DNA from: Leptospiraceae bacterium
GTDB lineage: Bacteria; Spirochaetota; Leptospiria; Leptospirales; Leptospiraceae
DNA: 64,000 nucleotides
Assembly (NCBI GenBank): GCA_016708435.1
Contig: JADJFV010000002.1
Coordinates: 186,001 to 250,000 of the forward strand
Reading direction: 5' to 3'
Shown: in pieces, positions 44,176 through 52,995 of the stretch
How the letters are laid out: every line of letters begins with the position of its first letter
Position numbering within the stretch: position 1 is the first letter of the stretch
Position numbers and translations under genes: made by a program
The notes under the pieces: generated by a model
Told to the model about the DNA's origin: nothing
Database searches by the model: none
Seen by the model: the letters and a program-made list of their open reading frames with translations, nothing else

Positions 44176-45288
44176 ATGAAAAATTATAATTCGAGTGTAA
44201 ATTTTAGGAGTAGAATTTCAACTAGTATTCTAAAATACTTATGCAAATTCTTTTTCAAAGACGTTAAGTATTATTTACATACTGGAATTGAATCGAGACT
44301 TCATCTACCCTACCCGACTACGATTTTTATAAACAATGTGGAAGAAAGAGATGTGCTACTGAGCGCCTATCTCGCTGATATATTTTCAATCAAAGCAAGA
44401 CTCTATTTCCCAGTGCAAATGAATCTATGGGATAGAGAATTTCCATCCGAAACAAAATCTCTTTTTAAAAAACTCATACGAGCGGTTACTCTTAATTTGT
44501 CTCTTATTCCGATATGCTTGCGTGTTGCGGGGGCTAAGAATGTAACAAAAGATATTTTCAATCTTCTTAAAAGCATTCGGCGCAATACATCGTTTACGAT
44601 CTATGAAAAATTCCATTCGTTTAAAGAGCAAATCTCAAAGCGAAAGACATTTGTTTTATTCGGTCATGAAATCGGCAATGGAGAAACTGATATAGAAAAC
44701 GCTAGTGGGATTTTAAGAATTTTCAACAAGAAAAATCCTACCATGAGTTATGTGCAACTTACGCTTACCTATGATTATCTCCTTTCAAAAGAAGGGATAG
44801 TTCATATTAGCCACAGCGGGCTATTTCAAATTAAACCAGAGAAAACTATTTCATCGATTGCTGCAACTCTAAAGCTAAAGCGAACTCTCAGCACGACAGT
44901 GACACCGGGAAATTTATTTGCCTTCGCAATCTACTCACCGGAAGTGCAACACGGAGTATCCAGACAATACTTATTCTATAAAATGGAAAGACTCGCGAAT
45001 GAAATTTATAGAGAAAAATTCTGTAACATTGCGAGAGAATGTCTAGAAATGTCTTATGATGATTTATTTGCAGAAATTTTATTCAATGCGAGAAAAGATG
45101 AATTTATCCAGTATGACAAAGACTCAAAGCAATACTACGGAACAAATAAATTATACTACTTCAAAAAAAATAAATACCATTTTACAAATTTAAAATCAGA
45201 AAACATTTACAGATACCATTACATGCAATTGCTTTTATTTCATAAAAAATTTAGGCAAATCTGGACAGAGATTGAGATTTACGACTAA
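44176..45288 (+). CDS. Unknown protein, possibly acyltransferase-related
   Basis: A 370-residue protein with one hydrophobic stretch near 105-120 (LNLSLIPICLRVAG). The segment TFVLFGHEIGNGETDIENAS and the later YLFYKMERLANEIYREKF recall glycerol-phosphate acyltransferase-like proteins, but the HxxxxD motif is not clear. Divergent from the lipoprotein gene at 44106, with a 69-bp gap. I give no firm function. Confidence 0.58.
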   Translation: MKNYNSSVNFRSRISTSILKYLCKFFFKDVKYYLHTGIESRLHLPYPTTIFINNVEERDVLLSAYLADIFSIKARLYFPVQMNLWDREFPSETKSLFKKLIRAVTLNLSLIPICLRVAGAKNVTKDIFNLLKSIRRNTSFTIYEKFHSFKEQISKRKTFVLFGHEIGNGETDIENASGILRIFNKKNPTMSYVQLTLTYDYLLSKEGIVHISHSGLFQIKPEKTISSIAATLKLKRTLSTTVTPGNLFAFAIYSPEVQHGVSRQYLFYKMERLANEIYREKFCNIARECLEMSYDDLFAEILFNARKDEFIQYDKDSKQYYGTNKLYYFKKNKYHFTNLKSENIYRYHYMQLLLFHKKFRQIWTEIEIYD

Positions 45289-45335
45289 AATTCAATTGCC
45301 TCAAAAGTCCGAATTCATATTGTAGCAATTATCTT

Positions 45336-46712
45336 ATGAGTATCCCAAAAATTCAACTACCCCGAAAGGCAACCTACACTAGACTAGAAGAAAATATTCA
45401 ATTCTTTGAGCTATTCCAAAAGATAGAAAAGAAATTTGAAAATTGCTTTCTTTTAGAATCCATGGAAAAAGAAAGCTACGATTCAAGGTATTCGATTCTT
45501 GGATTCGATCCCGAACATATTGTGTATGGAAAAGAAAAATCTTTATTCATTGACGACAAAGAATATCACTGCGACAATCCTTATTATGCGCTGCGTGATG
45601 TAATTCCAACAGACGTTCTTTCTGTCAATTATGCAGGTGGTCTTGTTGGATTTATTTGCTATGAAGGAATGAACTATTTCGAGCCAAGTCTTAATCTCGA
45701 AACACACAAAGATTTTAACACATTCCACTTTGGAGTTTATTTGGATGGAATCATTCTAGATAAAATGACCGGTGAAGTTTTCTATTTCTATTACGAAAAA
45801 AATAGAATAGAGCAGATAAACGAAATTATCCAGCAAGACAATATAAGTGACAAATCCTATAAGACCACGATTGAATTTACCGGTTATACTTTCTCCGAAG
45901 AAGAGCACAAACAAAAAGTCGCAGAAGTATTAGAAGAAGTAAAAGCAGGAAATACGTTCCAATGCCAAATTGGTCTAAAGGCAGAATACAAAATCACTGG
46001 TGATACCTTACCCATTTATATGGAGCTAAGACATGTTAACCCCTCTCCTCATATGTATTATGTAAAATTCGGAGACAAAAAAATTATCGGAGCAAGTCCT
46101 GAACTATTATTTAGATTACGAAATGGAGAAATGGAGACATTCCCACTCGCCGGCTCCATCAAACGCGGATTATCCGCAGAGGAAGATATTAAGCTTGCTC
46201 GCACACTTCTCAATGATCCAAAGGAAATTGCAGAGCACAATATGCTTGTTGACTTACATAGAAATGATCTAGGTAGAGTAGCAAAGTTCGGGACTGTCAA
46301 ATGTAGAAAACTTATGGAAATTAAAAAATACAGTCATATCCAACATATTTCCAGTGAAGTAATTGGAATTATCAAGAAAGGAGAAGATATGTTTTCAGGA
46401 CTTGCATCCTCTTTTCCCGCAGGAACGTTATCCGGCGCACCTAAGATTGAATCGATGAAAATCATTCAGCGAGTAGAAAAAAATCCACGTGGTCCTTATG
46501 GTGGTGCCCTCGGACATTTTGGATTTAACGGCAACTGCACATTTGCCATTCCAATCAGAACCTTGTTTGTATCCGGCGAATACGCTTATACGCAAGCATC
46601 CGGTGGTATTGTTTACGACTCATTACCCGCAAATGAATACCAGGAAATCAAAAACAAGCTCGGGGCTCAAGAAAAAGTTTTGAACTCTTTTATCTCTAGA
46701 AAGGTTTTATAA
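45336..46712 (+). CDS. trpE: Anthranilate synthase component I
   Basis: A 458-residue chorismate-utilising enzyme. It has FPLAGSIKRGLSAEEDIKLA (the PxAG form favours TrpE over PabB), GTLSGAPKIESMKIIQ, LVDLHRNDLGRVAKFGTVKC and GGALGHFGFNG. It forms anthranilate from chorismate in the first step of tryptophan synthesis. The glutamine amidotransferase gene follows after 10 bp. Start at ATG 45336. No trp attenuator was seen upstream. Confidence 0.9.
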   Translation: MSIPKIQLPRKATYTRLEENIQFFELFQKIEKKFENCFLLESMEKESYDSRYSILGFDPEHIVYGKEKSLFIDDKEYHCDNPYYALRDVIPTDVLSVNYAGGLVGFICYEGMNYFEPSLNLETHKDFNTFHFGVYLDGIILDKMTGEVFYFYYEKNRIEQINEIIQQDNISDKSYKTTIEFTGYTFSEEEHKQKVAEVLEEVKAGNTFQCQIGLKAEYKITGDTLPIYMELRHVNPSPHMYYVKFGDKKIIGASPELLFRLRNGEMETFPLAGSIKRGLSAEEDIKLARTLLNDPKEIAEHNMLVDLHRNDLGRVAKFGTVKCRKLMEIKKYSHIQHISSEVIGIIKKGEDMFSGLASSFPAGTLSGAPKIESMKIIQRVEKNPRGPYGGALGHFGFNGNCTFAIPIRTLFVSGEYAYTQASGGIVYDSLPANEYQEIKNKLGAQEKVLNSFISRKVL

Positions 46713-46722
46713 GGAGCGGCTA

Positions 46723-47331
46723 ATGAAAGTATTACTAATTGACAATTACGATTCCTTTACTTACAATCTCTACCAATACGTGGGAGAAATTCTAGAAAAT
46801 CTAGAACAGCCATTCGTATTTGATGTAATTCGAAACGACGAGAAGACTCTCGATCAAATCAAACAAAAAAACTACGATCGTATCATAATCTCTCCCGGTC
46901 CCGGTGACTCCAAAGACAAAGAATACTTCGGAGTATGCGCTGATGTATTGCTCGACTTAGGAAAAACTACTCCTGTGCTTGGTGTTTGTCTTGGAATGCA
47001 AGGGATTGCTCATTATTATGGCGGCAAAGTAGTAAGAGCACATCTACCAAAGCATGGCAAAACAAATACGATCACACACGATGAGAGAGGGGTTTTTCTT
47101 GGTTTGCCGCAAGACATCGAAGTAATGCGCTACCATTCTCTCGTGGTGGAATATGAATCTCTACCAAGCTGTCTCACTATCACAGCCAAGATAGAATCAA
47201 AAGAAGCCGGTATAGAAATCATGGGGCTAAGGCACAATAGCTTCCCAATCGAAGGAATCCAATTTCACCCCGAGTCGTTTGCGACAGAGGGTGGAAAAAA
47301 GATGTTGGAAAATTTTATTCACCTTCGATAA
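46723..47331 (+). CDS. trpG: Anthranilate synthase glutamine amidotransferase
   Basis: A 202-residue class I glutamine amidotransferase with the catalytic Cys in LGVCLGMQGIAHYYGGKV, and His-Glu in GIQFHPESFATEGG. It feeds ammonia to TrpE (or, in dual-use organisms, to PabB). AAGGAGCGG before ATG 46723 is the ribosome site. It ends 8 bp before a dispersed repeat. Confidence 0.92.
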   Translation: MKVLLIDNYDSFTYNLYQYVGEILENLEQPFVFDVIRNDEKTLDQIKQKNYDRIIISPGPGDSKDKEYFGVCADVLLDLGKTTPVLGVCLGMQGIAHYYGGKVVRAHLPKHGKTNTITHDERGVFLGLPQDIEVMRYHSLVVEYESLPSCLTITAKIESKEAGIEIMGLRHNSFPIEGIQFHPESFATEGGKKMLENFIHLR

Positions 47332-47338
47332 CACTTTT

Positions 47339-47507
47339 ACAGTCATTTCGAACATCGCTTGGCGGCTGGATTTGCGACTAAGCAAATGGGTAGATGGAGA
47401 AATCTATCTGGCAATAAAACGATAGTGTTAAGCAAGATAGACCTCTCACGATTTTCCCGCCCTGCGCTTAGTCGCGCCCTTCACCTTCGTATGTTCGAGG
47501 TGACTGT
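47339..47507. repeat. Dispersed ~165-bp element with terminal inverted repeats, copy 2
   Basis: Begins ACAGTCATTTCGAACAT and ends ATGTTCGAGGTGACTGT, imperfect inverted repeats. Its reverse complement matches 22915-23075 in block order. It lies just after trpG and before the RNA gene promoter. Confidence 0.7.
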
Positions 47508-47571
47508 AATACACAATCTTCTTAACTTGACAGCATTGGCCTTCGCATGGTAATCTTTTTTTTCAAACCGC

Positions 47572-47599
47572 TTGACAATTTTTATATACTATATAGATT
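47572..47599 (+). promoter_or_regulatory. Promoter of the structured RNA
   Basis: TTGACA (47572-47577) and TAGATT (47594-47599) with a 16-bp spacer. Transcription would start near 47606, just before the AAAGGAGGT at 47611. The -35 hexamer is perfect. Confidence 0.6.
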
Positions 47600-47625
47600 G
47601 TAAGCACACGAAAGGAGGTGGTCTA

Positions 47626-47670
47626 GTGAATTTAAAATCAATTGAGACTTGTGAGGTGACTCTGCTCTAG
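47626..47670 (+). CDS. Possible 14-codon leader peptide
   Basis: GTG at 47626 follows AGGAGGT (47613-47619) by 6 bases and runs MNLKSIETCEVTLL to TAG at 47668-47670. The ribosome site is unusually strong for such a short frame. Translation would disturb the closing stem of the RNA. Whether it is translated is unknown. Confidence 0.35.
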   Translation: MNLKSIETCEVTLL

Positions 47671-47732
47671 GTTTTTTCTTGGATGAAAGCTTTTCTAAGA
47701 AAAAGTCTTTTGCAAATCCAAGAGCATCACCG

Positions 47733-47795
47733 ACCTCCTTTAGCTCCCGACAATAGTCACTCGGGGCTTCGTGCAGTCGCTACTGGAGGTTTTTT
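47733..47795 (+). terminator. Rho-independent terminator of the RNA gene
   Basis: ACCTCC (47733-47738) and TAGC (47741-47744) pair with GCTA (47779-47782) and GGAGGT (47785-47790), enclosing a TCCCGA/TCGGGG hairpin; the stem is followed by T5. It may also serve the convergent gene ending at 47794. Confidence 0.6.
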
Positions 47796-48549
47796 AATCC
47801 TTTGTATTTCCAAATAATGCTATATAATTCCAAAACTCCCCTTCTTCCGCAATGATAGCATACTCGTAATTTTCCTTCAGAGTATCTTTTACTTTTGTGC
47901 ATTGCACCTTATTTACTTTTTTTGTTTTGGCATTTACCAGAAGTCCGGTCAAACTACCATTAGCCTTACTCTCTAGCAAGAAGTAACTTTCCTTTTCTAG
48001 CCTAACAAATTTTAGCAGCGAATCTGGCTTATCCGCAAACACGGTCGATTGTCCAAACTCCAATTGATTCCCTTTTATTTGAACTGCATTTCCCTCTTCT
48101 ATGCTTTGAAATTTCCAAAGCAGGTAATCCACATTCTTAAATTTTGGATCTGTATTCTTATCGGATCGCCCGTGATCGATGATATTAGTAATTCGATACG
48201 TTGGCATCGACTGACCAGATTGAATCGGTTGCACGGCTATTTCATCGGAAATTTCTTTTTGTATTTGTTTATCTAAATACTGAGCACCCAAATCTGATTG
48301 TGGTTGCGGTATACGCGCGTTCATCGCATTTACATTTGCATTGTATTGATTGAGAAGTAAATTACCATAAGCCGCACTATTATAAAAATAAGGATTGAGC
48401 CCAGGCGCTACAGGATAAGAGACTCCATTGCTAGAAGGAGATGAAAACTGAGGAACAGTAATATTCATCCTCACCCCTCCACGACTTTTGGAAAGAAGAG
48501 AAATATTTACTAAGATGAAGATGATTGCGACTGCGCTTTTAATTTTCAT
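47794..48549 (-). CDS. Exported protein of unknown function
   Basis: Start at ATG 48549, where the signal peptide MKIKSAVAIIFILVNISLLS begins; an earlier in-frame ATG (48591) would add 14 residues. The 251-residue protein has a Pro/Asn/Tyr/Gln-rich region (about 30-90, e.g. GVSYPVAPGLNPYFYNSAAY), then a beta-rich C-terminal domain (about 120-250) with YRITNIIDHGRSDKNTD and YAIIAEEGEFWNYIALFG. Not recognised. It is convergent with the RNA gene and its stop touches that gene's terminator. Confidence 0.65.
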   Translation of the reverse strand: MKIKSAVAIIFILVNISLLSKSRGGVRMNITVPQFSSPSSNGVSYPVAPGLNPYFYNSAAYGNLLLNQYNANVNAMNARIPQPQSDLGAQYLDKQIQKEISDEIAVQPIQSGQSMPTYRITNIIDHGRSDKNTDPKFKNVDYLLWKFQSIEEGNAVQIKGNQLEFGQSTVFADKPDSLLKFVRLEKESYFLLESKANGSLTGLLVNAKTKKVNKVQCTKVKDTLKENYEYAIIAEEGEFWNYIALFGNTKD

Positions 48550-48684
48550 TGTAATATCCTTACTCAATTTCATTTTATACAAAAAAATCAAAGAGTCAAG
48601 CTTTATCTATTATTTAGGACTTGCGTAAAAACAAGATTTTCTTTGCTTTTACACAATTCTTTTCTAATGCTTTAGTTCCCTATC

Positions 48685-49581
48685 CTACCAAAATTTCTTA
48701 CCTTTGCCGAGATACTTGATTGTAGAAAAAGGTCCGGTTGGAAAAAAATAAACTTCCATAAGTGGTTCTGTTTTACTTGTATTGATGGAGTGATGAACAC
48801 TGTAGGTTGGCGGATAAATGTAGTTATCCTTTTTGATTTCTTTGTATTCACCTTTTGCGATATGGGTCTTCCCTTCTCCGTCAGAGAAGATTACGATTTG
48901 GGTTGGTTTGTGAAAATGACTGTCTACATCGTTATTGGGGTCAATCTTTGTTATCCCCATAACCATAGAGTCATTGTCGATAATTGTTTTCCATGCCAGT
49001 GGAGTTACTTTTCCGCCAGCAGGAATTTTTCCGTCCCAATTTTCCCACGGAACATTTACTTCTTTTAACAATTGAATTTTATCTCCGTTTGCATCAAGAC
49101 TTGTGCCTTCTGGAGAATTAAACGGTAGAGTTTTAAAAAATCCGATTGGAAAAAAGAAAAATACTTTCGTGAGTTCCTCGCTTGTATTCTTAATAGAGGT
49201 TACACTGCTTTGCGGTATATAAAGAGAATCCCCTTTCACTACTGGATTCATTTTATTTTGCGCAAATACTTCTGCCTTTCCATCATAAATATAAACAGCT
49301 TTATTTACTTTATGAAAATGTGCAGGAATTTCTTCTCCTTTCTTAAGAAGAAATAAAACTGTAACTATTTCTGACTTGTCCAAAAGAACTTTGTATTCGA
49401 CGGACTTTCCATTACTAAACTTCATAGACTGAACAGTCAACTCATCCATATGCGATCTCTCTACAGGTCCGAGAGTTGGTTCTGTGGGGTCTGAGGCCTC
49501 TTGTTTTTTACAAGAGGAAAAGAGAAAGGCAAATGCAAATAAGCATAAAGCTACGTTATGCGCTAGAGATTTTTTTTTCAT
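48685..49581 (-). CDS. Bicupin lipoprotein
   Basis: A 298-residue protein with signal MKKKSLAHNVALCLFAFAFL and lipobox FSSC (Cys 24). Two cupin units follow. The first has IPAHFHKVNKAVYIYDGKAE with GDSLYIPQSS (about 85-125); the second has VDSHFHKPTQIVIFSDGEGK with YIYPPTYSVHHSINT (about 220-270). Each keeps the His-rich metal motif. After each cupin comes the same strand, KVFFFFPIGFFK and EVYFFPTGPFS, so the protein is an internal duplication. Function unknown; it may bind a small metal-coordinated ligand in the envelope. Confidence 0.78.
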   Translation of the reverse strand: MKKKSLAHNVALCLFAFAFLFSSCKKQEASDPTEPTLGPVERSHMDELTVQSMKFSNGKSVEYKVLLDKSEIVTVLFLLKKGEEIPAHFHKVNKAVYIYDGKAEVFAQNKMNPVVKGDSLYIPQSSVTSIKNTSEELTKVFFFFPIGFFKTLPFNSPEGTSLDANGDKIQLLKEVNVPWENWDGKIPAGGKVTPLAWKTIIDNDSMVMGITKIDPNNDVDSHFHKPTQIVIFSDGEGKTHIAKGEYKEIKKDNYIYPPTYSVHHSINTSKTEPLMEVYFFPTGPFSTIKYLGKGKKFW

Positions 49582-49741
49582 AAAGGCTCCTTGGTTTATT
49601 AGCTACAATCTAAAATAACCCTGAAAATGTCATCTAAGAAACTTAGCCAATCCATGCCCATATTACTCTTTGCAACTCAATGCCGGCGCCTGTGCTGAGC
49701 GATAGTTGAAGCATGGTAAAAAGTTATGCTAAGTATTTACA

Positions 49742-51748
49742 TTATTTTTGCGACAAACTTATTGTTAATTGAGAAGTATAAATTCCTTTTTCTAATTTTT
49801 CAGAAAAATCGAATGGCATTTGTTTTATTCTTTCTCTTATCGTCTTACGTCCATTACCCGCTTGAACTTTTCCTACTTTATATTTTGAATTTGCAATCAT
49901 CTGAAAGGAGATTGAATCCTCATTCTGGTCAATAATCCACCGAGTAGTTTTTCCTCCATATTTTAAATCATTGTTTATTAGTTCTTGTAGTATGCTGAAA
50001 AGATGACGATAATATTTTTTTGAAATTTGCTCCGGCTTTGCATTTGGCTTGATTTCAATTTTAATTTTTCTTTCGGCAGTGCTATAACGACGCACTAGAA
50101 AATTCGTGAAGCCTTTCATAAAATTTTTTTCGATGAGAGTAATATCTTCGAATGCAAGTAGGTGATTTCTAAGTCCTTTTAAAATTTCATCAATTATTTC
50201 TACAATTTTTAATTTTAATTCTCGACTGACAACTTTGTTGGGTCCCATTGATTTTAATAAAAAAGAAAGAGATAATAACTTTCCACCTAGATTGTCGTGG
50301 ATATCAACGAATAGCTCCTGCCTTTCTTTGTGAACTGCGATTTCCTTTTCAAGATCTGTTGCTTTTTGTATTTCTAATAAGTTTTGATTGTAGATTACTT
50401 CTAATTCTTCGCCACGAAGTTTTACTTTTGCTTCCAAGTCTTTTTGAAGAACGGTTAATTCTGTATTAATCTCACTTAAAGTATTTTTTTGTTCTGAAAG
50501 TTCAATCGCTTGGTGCTCAGATAAATCAAAAGCCTTCGAAAACTTAGTCGAAATAGAAAAAGCCTGAAAAAATAAAAATCCAAAAAGAGTGAAAGGGAAA
50601 ACATAGTGTCCGTAAAAAAAATGTTCCACTTGAAGAATGTCAAGCAAACTCCCAACTGCCAATAAAACAACTCCCAAAAATGAAATCGCTGCTCCGTCTA
50701 ACTTTTCTTTGACAGCAGCAATGTTGATATACAATAAATAAGGAATAGAAAAGAGAATCAAAATTTCATAGCCAAGTAAAAATCTTGTATAGATAGAATG
50801 AGGAAGTAATAGAACACTAGCGGTTATACCAAAAGCGAACACAGTAATTATCCTAATGTAGTAAGTATGTATTTTACCCGCAAATAAATGATTTAAGAAT
50901 GCTGCGAACAAAGGTAACAAAATAAAGGCAGTAAGATATTCCAACCTGTATGTTATATCAAATGGAATAGATGGAAACGTTGTGAGTAAAATCCGTTCAT
51001 CTGTAAGTAATAATCTGAGAGTATAGTCTATACAGAAAAATCCAAAATACAATGGACTTTTATCTTTCTTGCGAATTAGGAACAATGCAATATGATAAAT
51101 TCCCATAATGAAAAGACTTCCAAGAATAATCATATCTGATATTGTAGCGTTGACTTTTTTCTTGTAGAGATTTTCTAATTTACTAAAATAAAAAATACCA
51201 ACGATTCCACCTGTGCGGTTCATAAAATTGGAAACATGAACCGTTATGTGAAACTCATTCTGCGCATTTTGGGTAACAGGCTTTATTTCCCGTAAAATAT
51301 ACGCATCCATTTCTTCTTTTGTTTTTCCCACTTTTCCTGCCTGATATACAAGTGTATCATTGATCCACACAGAATTTGCAGTTTCGATGATGGGAATACG
51401 AATCGCGAGATTTTCGTATTTATGGGAAAGTTTTACCAAAAGATGGTAAGTGCAATACCCTTCTCCGGTCAGAGTCTCAGCTTTAATTTGAATTCCATTC
51501 CAAACTCCAGGGACTTTTAAATAAAGATCAGGCTTTTTTTTATTTTCTAGAATTTCCTCATAACTTAAAAATTTTTTCCAATAAAAATCCCAATCTCCAT
51601 CTAGATTTACAATTTCTGTTTCTTGAAAAGAAACATTAGTTAAATCTAATATACCTTTTTGTGCGAAGATAGTTTTTTGTTCAGGGACTTCTTTGCAGCC
51701 GAAGTATAGAATTACTATCATGAGCGAGATTATAAAAGATTTTACCAT
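49742..51748 (-). CDS. 7TMR-DISM histidine kinase
   Basis: A 668-residue sensor. It has a lipoprotein-like signal (MVKSFIISLMIVILYFGC), a beta-rich extracytoplasmic domain (about 25-190), seven membrane helices (about 195-400), a coiled coil (about 405-460) and a HisKA_3-like block with the phospho-acceptor His in LFVDIHDNLGGKLLSLSF (about 480). A HATPase domain follows, with ILQELINNDLKYGGKTT (N box) and GNGRKTIRERIKQ. The G boxes are weak. No response regulator is adjacent, so the partner is elsewhere. Confidence 0.82.
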   Translation of the reverse strand: MVKSFIISLMIVILYFGCKEVPEQKTIFAQKGILDLTNVSFQETEIVNLDGDWDFYWKKFLSYEEILENKKKPDLYLKVPGVWNGIQIKAETLTGEGYCTYHLLVKLSHKYENLAIRIPIIETANSVWINDTLVYQAGKVGKTKEEMDAYILREIKPVTQNAQNEFHITVHVSNFMNRTGGIVGIFYFSKLENLYKKKVNATISDMIILGSLFIMGIYHIALFLIRKKDKSPLYFGFFCIDYTLRLLLTDERILLTTFPSIPFDITYRLEYLTAFILLPLFAAFLNHLFAGKIHTYYIRIITVFAFGITASVLLLPHSIYTRFLLGYEILILFSIPYLLYINIAAVKEKLDGAAISFLGVVLLAVGSLLDILQVEHFFYGHYVFPFTLFGFLFFQAFSISTKFSKAFDLSEHQAIELSEQKNTLSEINTELTVLQKDLEAKVKLRGEELEVIYNQNLLEIQKATDLEKEIAVHKERQELFVDIHDNLGGKLLSLSFLLKSMGPNKVVSRELKLKIVEIIDEILKGLRNHLLAFEDITLIEKNFMKGFTNFLVRRYSTAERKIKIEIKPNAKPEQISKKYYRHLFSILQELINNDLKYGGKTTRWIIDQNEDSISFQMIANSKYKVGKVQAGNGRKTIRERIKQMPFDFSEKLEKGIYTSQLTISLSQK

Positions 51749-51916
51749 AGGTCACAATGAATTAAGTTACTATTACTTAGTCTAACGTTTTTGAAATCCA
51801 TTTAGACTCAACCAGAATACATAAAATAGGGAATAGTTTTATGAAAAAGTCAAAGAATACAAAGCGGGCAATGCGCCTAAGGACAAGTATAATGAATGAG
51901 GATAATTTCTTTATGC

Positions 51917-52873
51917 TTAGAGAGTAATTTTAGTTTTTATTTGCTTATTAAATTCTTCTTCGACTAATTCATACTGGCCAGTAAAGAAATCAGATTTGAA
52001 TTCAGAGATTCCCCTTAGAACTCTGAGTCCGAAGTTTCCGTATTCGGCGTGGACCATTTTTGCGATTTGTTCTCTTGTTTCATTTTCTCTTGATCTTTGT
52101 TGTTGAATACTCATCATAAACTCCAGAAGAGAGTCGATGCCTATTTTTTTCAAAGCACTGGTTTGAAAAATCTTTGGGATATTGTGACCATTGATTGTAT
52201 CTTTTAAAAATTCGAGAGAGCTGATGAGCATATGAAAGCTTGATGTGGCTAATTCCTTTTCGTCGCATTTGTTGATAATAAATGCGTCAGGCACTTCCAT
52301 GATACCACTTTTCATAAACTGAATTCCATCGCCGGCTAATGGTTGTAAGATGAGAAAGGAATAATCTGCAAGCTTTGAAACTTCTGTTTCATTTTGTCCA
52401 ATTCCTACTGTTTCAATAATGATGTAATCAAAAAAATATCTTAGCAAACGAATTACATGATAGGTATGAGGATTGACTCCACCTAGTTCTAATTGACTCG
52501 CTTGCGATCGAAAGAAAATCCGATTCTCGCGAGCCGGTATCGTGACGCGAGTTCTATCGCCTAATATCGATCCGCCGCTCAACTTGCTAGATGGATCAAT
52601 TGCTACGATTGCCATTTTTTTTCGTCTTTGTTTTTTTAAGAAATCATGACAAAGCTCTCCAATGAGGGAAGACTTTCCTGCTCCTGGAGATCCTGTAATA
52701 CCAATAGTAATTGAATTTTTTCGGAGATCGTGATTGTTTGTTAATTCTTCGAAAAGCATTTTTCTGAATGCAAAGGAAGATTTTTTTTCAATACCCGAAA
52801 TCAACTTTGCGAGAGGATATTTTTCCCCGTTCTCGGCTTCCTTGATGCAATCCCGTATTTCCTGAATATTCAT
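51917..52873 (-). CDS. meaB: Methylmalonyl-CoA mutase-associated GTPase
   Basis: A 318-residue G3E-type GTPase. The P-loop is GITGSPGAGKSSLIGEL (about 60-76), then VAIDPSSKLSGGSILGDRTR, TVGIGQNETEV and IINKCD. MeaB protects and reloads methylmalonyl-CoA mutase with adenosylcobalamin. The mutase gene is 40 kb away in this window, so the two are not an operon here. Length and motifs match MeaB/ArgK. Confidence 0.93.
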   Translation of the reverse strand: MNIQEIRDCIKEAENGEKYPLAKLISGIEKKSSFAFRKMLFEELTNNHDLRKNSITIGITGSPGAGKSSLIGELCHDFLKKQRRKKMAIVAIDPSSKLSGGSILGDRTRVTIPARENRIFFRSQASQLELGGVNPHTYHVIRLLRYFFDYIIIETVGIGQNETEVSKLADYSFLILQPLAGDGIQFMKSGIMEVPDAFIINKCDEKELATSSFHMLISSLEFLKDTINGHNIPKIFQTSALKKIGIDSLLEFMMSIQQQRSRENETREQIAKMVHAEYGNFGLRVLRGISEFKSDFFTGQYELVEEEFNKQIKTKITL

Positions 52874-52995
52874 AAAATTCTTGCTGACGATTCTAACTGA
52901 TTTTACAAAGTTATAAATGACAGTCTATTTTAAAACAATTTTTATCTATTGTAAGTTTTAGATACATTTTGCACAAAGGATCATCATATCCCACA

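Larger units (their letters stand above)
47606..47795 (+). ncRNA. Putative structured small RNA with SD-like and anti-SD-like segments
   Basis: A ~190-nt stretch with its own promoter and a 3' hairpin followed by T5. AAAGGAGGT at 47611-47619 can pair with ACCTCCTTT at 47733-47741, giving a 9-bp closing stem. Inside, CTTGGAT (47679-47685) and ATCCAAG (47716-47722) form a second stem. The same ACCTCC can instead pair with GGAGGT at 47785-47790 in the terminator. AAAGGAGGTGGTC is close to the complement of the 16S rRNA 3' end and also sits at the right distance before a 14-codon GTG frame. I do not recognise an Rfam family. There is no same-strand gene downstream. Confidence 0.5.

Noticed and set aside
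45289..45335. trp attenuator before trpE
   Set aside because: Only 47 bp lie between genes, without a Trp-rich leader or hairpin pair.
47341..47553. Forward frame starting MAAGFATKQMGRW after trpG
   Set aside because: It lies wholly in the dispersed repeat, which has no coding conservation between copies.
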